Of a DNA stretch of 64,000 bases, positions 55,315 through 64,000 are shown piece by piece (positions within the stretch are counted from its first letter, which is position 1; the number at the start of each line of letters is the position of its first letter). The notes under the pieces are model-generated. The model was not told the DNA's origin and made no database searches. It saw only the letters and a list, made by a program, of their open reading frames with translations. Source of the stretch: Rhizopus sp. PT2906 (taxonomy: Eukaryota; Mucoromycota; Mucoromycetes; Mucorales; Rhizopodaceae); contig JAMYHX010000022.1 of the NCBI GenBank assembly GCA_025529335.1, forward strand, positions 124,001-188,000. Direction: 5' to 3'. The translations under genes were made by a program, and so were the position numbers.

Positions 55315-58110
55315 ATGCTTCATCGATTATTTAAAAACAAGAATATAAGCGATAGTCAAGATAATCGTACAAGACAATTACTCGAACCACAACCGTACGT
55401 CACGTAAATATAAAGAGGAGAGATAGATTAATATTATGATATAGATGGCAACCTCAGACTATACAACAAGATCATGTTAGGATCATATTTTGTCAAGATG
55501 CAGGAGAATCAAACAAGACGATATTGTTTGACTCAGACTATAATCATACAACCTCCAATACAAACACAGCATCGATGGCACATTCATGGAATGATGAACG
55601 AATAATAAAGCCGACGAGTCTAGAATCAAGTCATACGAGCTCATCATTCCATTCGAGAAATCATGCTTATATGAGAACAATGCCTTCTCTATCTGATCAT
55701 AGACATGTAAATAAGCTGATATAGGTGATATAATAAACTAACTAATAAATATAGAACAGTCGAAAGTTGGATCTAATTGGAGAAATGATCTTTGGTACTG
55801 CACCACTTGCATATAAAGGAATGAATACCAAGATACACTATTATAAAAGAGACAAGCATCCTCAGATTATAGTATCAAAGCTATTTACATTAAATAATAA
55901 CAATCAAAGGCGCACATCATTTTCATCCATAAACAGTGACTTTTCATCCATTTATTTTGAAGACAACATATCAGAAAGTGACGAAGATGGTCATCTATAT
56001 TATCCGCCTATACTTGGATTACAAATAAAAAGAAATCGTCGCTTTAGTCAAACCAATATGGAAACCATGTTCAGTCCGACTCCACTGCCACATACGCCTA
56101 CAAAATCTGTGATAACAAGCTGTAGAATGAAATATGCCGTGGCCTTCATCATCACTCTATACGATAAAAATGAAACACTCTATGATTTTATTTTCTCTCA
56201 TTTCGCTTTAATAGAAAACAGACTACATCAACTACAAGCAGTCGCATTCAAGCAGCTCTATCACTATTTTAAACATCCTCATATCTCACATTCTTTACTG
56301 CAAAAGAAAAAACTCTCATCATCATCATCTTTATCATCCAACCCTTATTATTTATATTCTGACACCTTTCAGCATGATTCTATCTTAATAGACGCCGTAA
56401 ATCAATTTAAAAAGACATTTTTTGATCTATACACAACACCAAGGATACAGGTAAATCATATATGCATCTATAACAATCTCTCGAATACCTTTCATTCATA
56501 GGAACCTCTATGGTTAAACATGTCGACTTTTCCTCACCGTAAATCAAATTATCAAGCAAGCTTATTAAAAGAACTTGTGGATCTCATACACCAATTCGAT
56601 AATAAAACGCATCATTACTTTATATCAACACTCTTAACCGCCGTACTCATGCATCACCTTTCCTGGGTTTATACAGTCGCACCACCTAATACAAATATTG
56701 TAAGTAATAGTAGTCGTCGTATTTGCAACAAATGATCAATTTATTTTGTACATAGCATCTTCATCACGGTAACTATGATCCACTATGGGCACAACTAAGG
56801 TAGATTGAACCACACAGTTTTTTCATTAGAAAAAAGGAACTCATGTTTTTACATTCAGCGACTTGTACGGATTTATTGGTACTCCATCAAGAATTACAAG
56901 AACATTAGTCATTGGATTACGGCCGAGCCTTGTACGAAGGATACTGTACATCCTTACTTATTTCATTCGATGCAATGAAGTCTATGAAAATACAGAGAGT
57001 AGGATAAAATCTATGGCTGATGACTCAATATTTAATCAAGAAGTAAAGGAAGATAGTGATGATGCTCAATTTGAAGACAAGATCGTTCAACACTTGACAG
57101 GAGATGTAGAATCTATCGCGATACCAAACTCACAAAATCAAAAACGAGACATTGTATATTCTTCATTAGAATCAAACCGATGTAATAACAACACAATAGA
57201 AGAAGAATGGTCTTCGGATACATGTTTGTTGTCACCACTGTCAACACCATCTTCCTCTATTGACGTGCCAATGGTATCTACATCAGGATACTATCCTGTC
57301 ACAATGCCCAAGTATGAAAGGGGAATAATTATATATTATCGTTAAACCTTTTTTTTTTTGTTAGATCCACTGTTGTCCATATGGAACCAGACATCACCCA
57401 AGAGAATATGGTAAACATTAAGGCAGATAGACTGTATGCGAAATCCTACGGTCGATCACTTATGGCGTCTTATTGTGATACTTACAAGTCTGACTTTGTC
57501 TTGATGGGCCTACCCACTTTACCTGCCACCTCAATGATTGATGCTGATTTACATGGCGCATTAGAGCAATTTACATTGACGGATTCGGTCTCTGAAGCGT
57601 CTTGTTTGGTCATTGATACAAATCAGTTGTAAGTAATATCTTGTGAATAAGGGAACACAAGGACTAAAATACCTATATAGCAAATGCCGCGTGTTAAATC
57701 ATAGGCTATCAAGTTCAAGCAACAGCACTTGGCAACAAATCGCCTCGTCTAACCTAGTTCATACCATGCTAAGCGAGATCACAGCAGCATTTATCGAACA
57801 AGGGATAGAAGCAGCGGATAGTCTGTTTAATATGATGGAGGATAGGCTGCAGTTGATATATTTGTATAGTACCATGCTTCAAGGCTTTATACAAGAAGAC
57901 AATAGAATTATAGATGATGTAGACAAGCTAGCCTCCAACTTGGGGTAAAATCAGATTTGATGTCAATAGATGTACTTACCGTCTTCCTTCTCTTTTAGAC
58001 TTGATCAAAACGATGTACCACTTTTACTTAATGTCTGTGGTACTTTTGATAATAAGATATGGGAATTGCAAAGAACATCTGCTAATGCTACCACTGGTGC
58101 TGTTGCTTAA
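55315..58110 (+). CDS. Folliculin-interacting protein (FNIP/Lst4) homologue
   Basis: Partner of folliculin in a DENN-family complex that controls Rag GTPases and TORC1 at the lysosome/vacuole. About 780 aa from nine exons (55755 and 56861 are well-supported exon starts). FNIP N-terminal (longin) signature: VRIIFCQDAGESNKTILFDS. Then LIGEMIFGTAPLAYKGMNTK and IHYYKRDKHPQIIVSKLFT. Middle: YAVAFIITLYDKNETLYDFI and FSHFALIENRLHQLQ. DENN: LLTAVLMHHLSWVYTVAPP, then DPLWAQLSDLYGFIG. C-terminal DENN: VVIGLR-like VIGLRPSLVRRILYILTYFI, SYGRSLMASYCDTYKSDFVL and a helical end. The first junction (after LLEPQP, to exon start 55445) is inferred. Order and motif match are strong. Confidence 0.88.
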
Positions 58111-58337
58111 TAAATTATATATAATATGCACTGCTCACTCCTCCTTTTATCTTTGCATATGTCTTTGATAAAAGGATCAGCCATTCATAACTCTCCTAGT
58201 GATTCTCAGTGTGGAGATAGAACACAATGTTGAGCAAATATTACTTTATTACCGTATCAAACACGAACTGCCCTCCTCCCCCTTTTTTTTTTTTTACAGG
58301 TAAATCAATCTTGTCTATTATCTACAGCAAGAAACAA

Positions 58338-60700
58338 CTAAAGTTTAGCAACACCATTTTGGTCAATCTTCCAGTTCTTTTTGCCGTTGTGTATCAAAGG
58401 TCGAATAAACTCTTCGTAACCATCGGCTACCATAGTTTGATTCAGTGGCTCTCGTTCTGCCATCTCGGTCATTTTTTCATAAACATGACCATCTTTCTCG
58501 CCAAGAGCAGAGTTGAGTAAATAGTCAGGGAATCCAAAAGCGTCGATCAATGCGACTGCATTAGGACGAATCAGCTTAAGTACTTGCACAAGACGCTGTT
58601 TAACCATCAATGATTGTTCGGGGGAGAAGTACCCCGAGCTTAAGAAATCAGCTGCCTCTTGCTCAATGGTCGAAAGACAAAATAGAATGGCGACCTGTTG
58701 AAGAACACGAGCTGTGTTTGCACTGGCTTGCAAAAATCCACCAAACACAGCCTGAATAAAATTCGTGGCTAGAAGCAGCTGACAGTGAGCACGCGAGACT
58801 CTATAGATTTCAACGAGCATGTCGTTCCAGCTGGCTCCTTCGACATCCAAAGCGTAAACAGCCTTATCCACCAGGAAAGCTGCACGGAACTTGAAGGCTG
58901 AAAGTAAGGCTTCAGGATTATCAAGCTCCTCAAGATGACTAAACGGACAGCGAGCGGTGGTATTTGATAAATATTCTGACATGTATCCTGATGAAAATGA
59001 CTCCTTGTCGTCTATACGTCCCGCACGTAGTTGTCTCATCGTCTTGAAGAGGTATCGTGCAGTCTGTTGAGTCAGCAAATAATTGTCTCCTTCCCACTAA
59101 ATGTATGTTAATGTCCTCTAATCCATATCAGGTCTATTGAAAACTTACAGTGGCTTTTGGTAGATAATCTTGGTAAAACTGACCAAGGCCAGAGAAGAGC
59201 GAATAACCATGTCCTCCACAAGCTCGTCTACACTCTTCAATGGCAGCAACAGCCAGTGTCGTAGTCAAGCTTTTTAGTCCGGACGAGGATGCATGAAGGT
59301 CTGCTAAATAAGAAAAGTCTCCCTGAGCCATTCTTTCTTGATTCTCATTATACATGCGATGCATTTGCTGTCCCGTAAAATGACATGCATAAGCTTGGGC
59401 GATGATCGGGAATAAACGGTACTGTTGCATGGTATAATCAAGGACTGGCGTTTCCACTGTCACAGACTCACCTTTGCTGTTTGTCAACTTTTTCGGATTA
59501 GCTGCATCAGATCCTTGAATACGGATTGCAGAATAACGAACGGCGATAGTAGCTGCTCTAGCAAGAACAAAGCGAGACTCTAAGAATAAAAAAAAGAATA
59601 AGATTAAAAAGAAAGGCGATTTTGAATTCTTTACCCAAGATGATATTTGCACGAACAAAGACCATTGTACCATAAGCCAATTTTGAATTTGGTGGACTGA
59701 TATACTCTCCTGTTTTTTTATCAATACGTGAGTAGCGTGCAAGCATTGAAATATGAGGCACATGCACGTTATCAAATAGAATGAACCCATTGTCGACGGT
59801 ATTGAAGCCAAATTTTGGACCAATGTCGCCCACGGTGATGCCCTTTAACGGCTCGTGGTTTTCCAAGTTGCGGATTTGAACCACGAATGGATGAGGTCCA
59901 TAGTCTTTACCGTTGCTGATCAATCGAGCCATGACCACAGCATAGTTGGCAGCAACGCCAAGGCCACCAATCCACCACTTGGATGCGGTCAAGGTAGGAG
60001 AGTTGAGCACGAATGTCTCAGTTTCGGGATGATATGTCGCTGTTGTTTCTAATCCTCGTACATTGGAACCATGACCAAGCTATAAAACCGTAATGTCAAC
60101 AAGGAATAAAAAGAGTAAGTGAGAGAACCTACCTCTGTCTGAGCATAACACCCTATAATTTCATACTTTAAGGCTGGTTCCAGGAACAGCTTCTTTTGTT
60201 CTTCAGTGCCCTGATTGGCAATAGTAGGCATAAACATGCTACGATGAAGTCGAAACTAATAAAAAAAAAAATCATAAGCATGTGCCTTGATCTGTCATAT
60301 TCGATCTTACTGCAGTTGATTCGTCAAAAAGAAAGTCAGCAATTCCATACTCTTCATCTGTCCAGTTATGGATTCTATAAACAAGGTGTTTATGATTTTT
60401 CTCCCGCTTTCTTTATGCAAATGACACATACCTTTGCAATTCAACGAACCGCTTGGCGGCTGCTAATGATTTTTTAAAACGTACATCTCGACCATTATAA
60501 TAACGATGAGACTTGTCTCCCAATACAGGATCATTTTGAAGGATATCTAAGATACGGTCCCTTTTTGCGATATAATCCTTTCCGAAAATGAATTCCATCA
60601 ATTCCTCAGTATTAAACGTAGCATTCTGACGTTCTTTCTCTAAAAGACTTGCTCCCTGTGGTTCAATAGGCTTCAGATGCTTTGGAAATTTAATGGGCAT
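58338..60700 (-). CDS. POX1: Peroxisomal acyl-CoA oxidase
   Basis: FAD-dependent acyl-CoA oxidase, first step of peroxisomal beta-oxidation, making H2O2. Starts MPIKFPKHLKPIEPQG at 60700. Acyl-CoA dehydrogenase-type domains follow: FMPTIANQGTEEQKKLFLE, GCYAQTEVG (flavin/substrate loop), WWIGGLGVAANYAVVMARLI and PFVVQIRNLENHEPL. Next are YSAIRIQGSDAANPKKLTNS and the catalytic region EECRRACGGHGYSLFSGL, followed across an intron by WEGDNYLLTQQTARYLFK. The C-terminus ends in AKL, a PTS1-type peroxisomal signal. About 680 aa, the family length. Fungi usually carry several paralogues; chain-length preference cannot be told. Confidence 0.95.
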
Positions 60701-60741
60701 TTTTGTTTATGTAAGATAAAAAGAAAGACTGTATATCTGAG

Positions 60742-60751
60742 CTTTTATATA
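60742..60751 (-). promoter_or_regulatory. Probable TATA box of the acyl-CoA oxidase gene
   Basis: On the minus strand TATATAAAAG lies 41 bp upstream of the ATG (60700). Confidence 0.5.
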
Positions 60752-61088
60752 GCAAATCCAAGATTTCCCCACAATTTTAACGTATTACAAAATTAGTTAT
60801 CCATCGGATTCATGTTTACCCTCAATTACTTTATTTAGTTTGTGTACGCTTTATGCAGAAATTATTCATAAACTGATGATAATTTCAGACAAGAGAAGTG
60901 AGTAAACGTGTAAAATAGATGAACGTCAGTTTCTTACAAAGATCAGACTACGTGTTATAAAGGGTTGACCATATTTACTTTATATTCAAAAAGATGAAGC
61001 TCATTTTTATATTATTACATGTTGTTTTTGAAATAGTAAAGATCATCAAGTGAATGATTGATTAATGTCTTTTTTATGTGCGAATAAT
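60752..61088. other. Intergenic, AT-rich
   Basis: Between the PAF1 stop and the acyl-CoA oxidase promoter; nothing recognised. Confidence 0.5.
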
Positions 61089-62407
61089 TTAGTTTGTATA
61101 TGTAACTGTCAACACATTTGGCTTTTCATAATCATCCAAGTATTTCAATTTGGCACTCTGATGATAATGTTAGTTATATACTTATAAGCCATTCTTATTA
61201 TTCTTACCAATGCTCTCTTCTTTCTAAGGAACATCTTGCTTCTAATTGGACAGTAAACAGCCTTTTCGCCATCAGGATCATTATGCATAGTTATTAACAA
61301 GTGCTTAGTACTCGAACTACTGTCATTGCTATACTCATAGTCACACACGGCATGATAGGTTAAAGGCTATATGTATACATAAAAATTAGAAAATGAATGC
61401 TTGATAACATATATATATATATATTCTTACATCTTCAGACAAACCAGCCAGAGGGTCTTCCTTTTGCTGAACTAATCGTGCAGTACTTGCTTCATCAGGT
61501 AAGAACCATACCAAGTAGGTATCTGTTGGATCATGAGGATTGACCATAGGTCTGAGAATACCACGATCAGTGCCATCGGTAGCTGAGGGTCTTGGACGAT
61601 CTTTAGCTTCATTATCTGTAGCAGCAAGTGCTCTTCTCTTTGCCTTTCTAGCTTCATCCGCTGGCTCAATACTGAACTGACCAACTGTGTATATATTTTC
61701 CCAACAGGCCATATCTGGTAAGAGTGGTGTAATCTTTTTGGCTCTTGCTTTGGTTTGAGGATGTCTCAAGTCTGAAGGCAATGGCTTAAATGTATTCTCG
61801 ATACCTGCGATCTGTTCTTTTATTGTATCATAGCTACGTTTCTTTGCAGCTGCACCAGACATTGCAAATTTGTTTTCAACACCTTCCTTCCTGCTAGGTG
61901 CTCCTCGTGTTTCGTGTGCAATATATTCAGAACGACGAAGCCAGGTAACATTAGGTTTTCTACTGGATGCTCCAGCGCCGTTTTGAGCATCACGTGGTGG
62001 AGTCAATAATATTTTGTCTTCTTCTGCAACTTCATCAACTAATCGTAATACTATAAAAGCAATCCGTTGGTAAATGTGTATTCAGCTAGGCAATGTAACT
62101 ACCTTCATCAGGATTTGTTTCCAATGCATCAATATAATCAACAAGTGCCTTATCAAATGGAATAGCAGCGCTCTGATCCATCACTAAGGAGTATGGTGTT
62201 TGCTCTATTAAGCTGTTTGATTGATATGGAACGTGTCTCTCAATAAGAGAAGGTATTGTGAGCATTTTGGGTGCATAGGGCACTGGTGGCAATGTATTTC
62301 GATATCGTACACGACAAATATAATCTGTGCGAAATTTACTATTAAACAGAGCTGTTAAATACACATGCGTGAAAGCGACAATAATGAGTTTACTTTTTGG
62401 ATGCCAT
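61089..62407 (-). CDS. PAF1: PAF1, RNA polymerase II-associated factor 1
   Basis: Core subunit of the Paf1 elongation complex. The first exon encodes only MASK plus two bases (start 62407). The next exon resumes after an AG at ~62352 with NKFRTDYICRVRYRNTLPPV, the family's signature start. Then LIERHVPYQSNSLIEQTPYS and DYIDALETNPDEG. A later exon has EYIAHETRG-type sequence (WLRRSEYIAHETRG, NKFAMSGAAAKKRSYDTIKE, QIAGIENTFKPLPSDLRHPQ). The C-terminal part includes TDTYLVWFLPDEAS and VCDYEYSNDSSSSTKHLLIT. The last intron (donor after KKRAL) leads to SAKLKYLDDYEKPNVLTVTY and the stop at 61089-61091. Promotes H2B ubiquitylation and transcription-coupled histone marking. Starts 128 bp from the divergent Asterix gene. 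Confidence 0.93.
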
Positions 62408-62535
62408 TTTTCAAAAGAGTTATTAGCACAATTAAAAAGAAAGAAAAAAAAAATAGCCCTTCAAAAGCAAAGATTTAACCTCAGTTCTCAGTCTTTCCCT
62501 CTCTGTCTCTCTCTTATTAATTTACATACTCAAGC

Positions 62536-63058
62536 ATGTCATCAAGTAAAGCAGATCCTCGTCGCCCCGATAATGTTGTTCCCTTTCACCTTCCTCCTCG
62601 AAACGATGAAGAAGAAGATTGGACCCAGATGATTGCCACTCTAGTTGGTATGCTTATATAAAACTAAAGTTTCAATATATTAACATCTTTAAAGCAATGA
62701 GTGCCATTTTGACCAGAGTATGACTATAGAATAATAGGTGCAACCAAACACAGTTATTAACTCTAAATACATGTATAGAATCGTTATAAAATTATTCCTT
62801 GGATTGCAGCTTACTTTGGCCTTACTGCTACTTTAAACACCAGAAAGACTTTAAAAGTAAAAGATTCTATAGCCAGTAGTGGTGCCATGTAAGAGAATAA
62901 CAATAGAGAGAGACATGATTGGACATAGAGTAAACATTTCATTTAGGCTTGCTATCGTTTCTCTCTTCACTTTCTATATGAATTTATACTTTGTGCATAA
63001 GAAATCCTTAGAAGCTTTAGCTAATGGCGATATTGTGATTGTTGATGCAAATAAATAA
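62536..63058 (+). CDS. PAT-complex subunit Asterix (WDR83OS/UPF0139) homologue
   Basis: Small ER membrane protein of 118 aa built from four exons: 62536-62647, 62695-62717 (a 23-nt microexon), 62779-62888 and 62947-63058. N-terminus MSSSKADPRRPDNVVPFHLP carries the DPRRP signature of Asterix. After an acidic stretch (NDEEEDWTQMIATLV), two to three hydrophobic helices follow: AMSAILTRNRYKIIPWIAAY, FGLTATLNTRKTL and MLAIVSLFTFYMNLYFV. The metazoan protein with CCDC47 forms an intramembrane chaperone for multipass proteins at the translocon. The microexon is needed to reconstruct the first helix, supporting the model. Confidence 0.85.
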
Positions 63059-63068
63059 AGTGTATTTA

Positions 63069-64000
63069 TTAAATAGCTCTAGAATTCTGTAAAGACTGTA
63101 TATTCTTCTTTATTACTGCAATCTGACCGAGAACAGCACGCTTCAAAAACATTTTACTAGAGTTTGATATACTTTCTATAGTCTCGATACAATCAAATTC
63201 AACAACTTCTTGAGCATGTTTGCTTGTAATAGTCAACAGTAACTGCATAGAATTTTTATCCTTGGGATTGAAACCTACTGTGGTTCGTATGGATTGAATA
63301 ATCTCATCAAGTGCTTCTTTTGTTAGTGTCAGTAAAGGTTGGCAACTCAGTATGTTTCCAATCAATTGATAAATCGTGTCATTCCATGGTCTTAACGAAC
63401 GCCTGTTGTCAGCATGATCAGAATGATACATTTCACCATCTGAGAGTATAGCTCTAAGAAAAAGAAAAAGGATAGAGTTAAATTTTCAAATAAAAAGGGG
63501 GATTATCGCTTACTGTAAAAGAACAAGTCTATGTGCTGGTTTTAATGATTCCATTGCTGTCTTATTAATCACCTCAAACTGAGGGCGCTCTAATGATGAT
63601 TGAAATAGCAAAGGTAACAGTAAGCCATTAATGATCAGTTTTCCTTGCTCTCTAGCAAGTGATAATATTCCATTCATTAACAGTCGTGAGGCCGAGGTCT
63701 TGAGACTGGCAATCTAAACAGGAACAATGGGAATTAGCTTCTCTATATCTTTTAAAATGTACCTTTGGGTATAATATAGATTTCAGTAGCAATAAAGGTA
63801 CTGAATTAGACGACAAATCCATACTTTGCATTTCTTTACACAAGTCAGACACAACATCCTCTGGCCACGTTGTAAAGTCAATAGATTTTGCAACCAGATT
63901 GAACTGGATAAGCGCTTAGTAAATTACAAATAAATCATATAGCGATTGATTTACCTTTGGCTTTGATAGAAACAAGAATGTCTGTAAAATTTCTGCTTTT
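63069..64000 (-). CDS. Probable FANCE C-terminal-domain protein (5' part beyond window)
   Basis: 3' part of a minus-strand gene; its start lies right of base 64000. Exons near 63069-63453, 63514-63714 and 63763-63905 are helical-repeat protein. Landmarks: LKTSASRLLMNGILSLAREQ, GKLIINGLLLPLLFQSSLER, MESLKPAHRLVLLQAIL, WNDTIYQLIGNILSCQPLLT, KNSMQLLLTITSKHAQEVVE and the end MFLKRAVLGQIAVIK. The succession (ASRLLM..., two paired helices, W-containing helix, LLLT.I.K, FLK.A) resembles the FANCE C-terminal domain of the Fanconi anaemia core complex. FANCE bridges the core complex to FANCD2. Recognition is by pattern only; another HEAT-like protein is possible. Stop TAA at 63069-63071, ten bases from the Asterix stop. 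Confidence 0.6.

Noticed and set aside
1..64000. CRISPR arrays, bacterial operons, replication origins or rRNA
   Set aside because: The window is clearly eukaryotic nuclear DNA with spliceosomal introns; no regularly spaced repeats or rRNA-like sequence seen.

Overview
The window is nuclear DNA from a filamentous fungus, most likely an early-diverging Mucoromycota (Mucorales-like) species. The evidence is many short 50-90 bp introns, AT-rich intergenic DNA, fungal versions of TRA1, EAF1, PAB1, MPE1 and Old Yellow Enzyme, and LINE and MULE relics of a kind common in Mucorales. Genes usually lost in yeasts are present (FNIP, CLYBL, AUH, a FANCE-like gene), and one intron looks minor-spliceosomal. 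I assign no species.

Layout. 1-6655: 3' half of TRA1 (SAGA/NuA4 scaffold). 7345-8395: decayed LINE 3' end. 8509-13017: MDR oxidoreductase, then on the minus strand AUH-type hydratase, CLYBL-type lyase and an MLRQ/B12D protein. 14328-19001: LtrA-family membrane protein and a NagD-like HAD phosphatase. 19624-25686: EAF1/VID21 and poly(A)-binding protein. 25904-33575: ICT1-like release factor, a small unknown gene, a TMEM256-like protein, SDS3-like Sin3-complex subunit, SDS22 and DBP5. 33576-43610: gene-poor, transposon-rich stretch with one intact intronless gene (Old Yellow Enzyme). 43611-46763: glycine decarboxylase P-protein. 48368-54431: homeobox factor, NSE1, MPE1, enolase-phosphatase E1, ARP4. 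55315-64000: FNIP/Lst4-like, peroxisomal acyl-CoA oxidase, PAF1, Asterix, and a FANCE-like gene cut by the right edge.

Functional links. TRA1, EAF1 and ARP4 are three NuA4 subunits, and SDS3 and PAF1 add further chromatin and transcription functions; no operon logic is implied. AUH and CLYBL lie in tandem 95 bp apart, both with mitochondrial-type N-termini. They are the last two steps of the itaconyl-CoA route known from mammals (itaconyl-CoA to citramalyl-CoA to acetyl-CoA plus pyruvate). Genes are packed tightly: five convergent pairs end 10-49 bp apart and one divergent pair starts 70 bp apart.

Most notable: (1) a candidate U12-type AT-AC intron in the SDS3-like gene; (2) a 1.9-kb unit with Tc1/mariner-like terminal inverted repeats whose interior is almost entirely a deleted LINE; (3) the AUH-CLYBL pair. 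Gene models are manual splice reconstructions. Boundaries given to the base were checked for reading-frame continuity; others are approximate.
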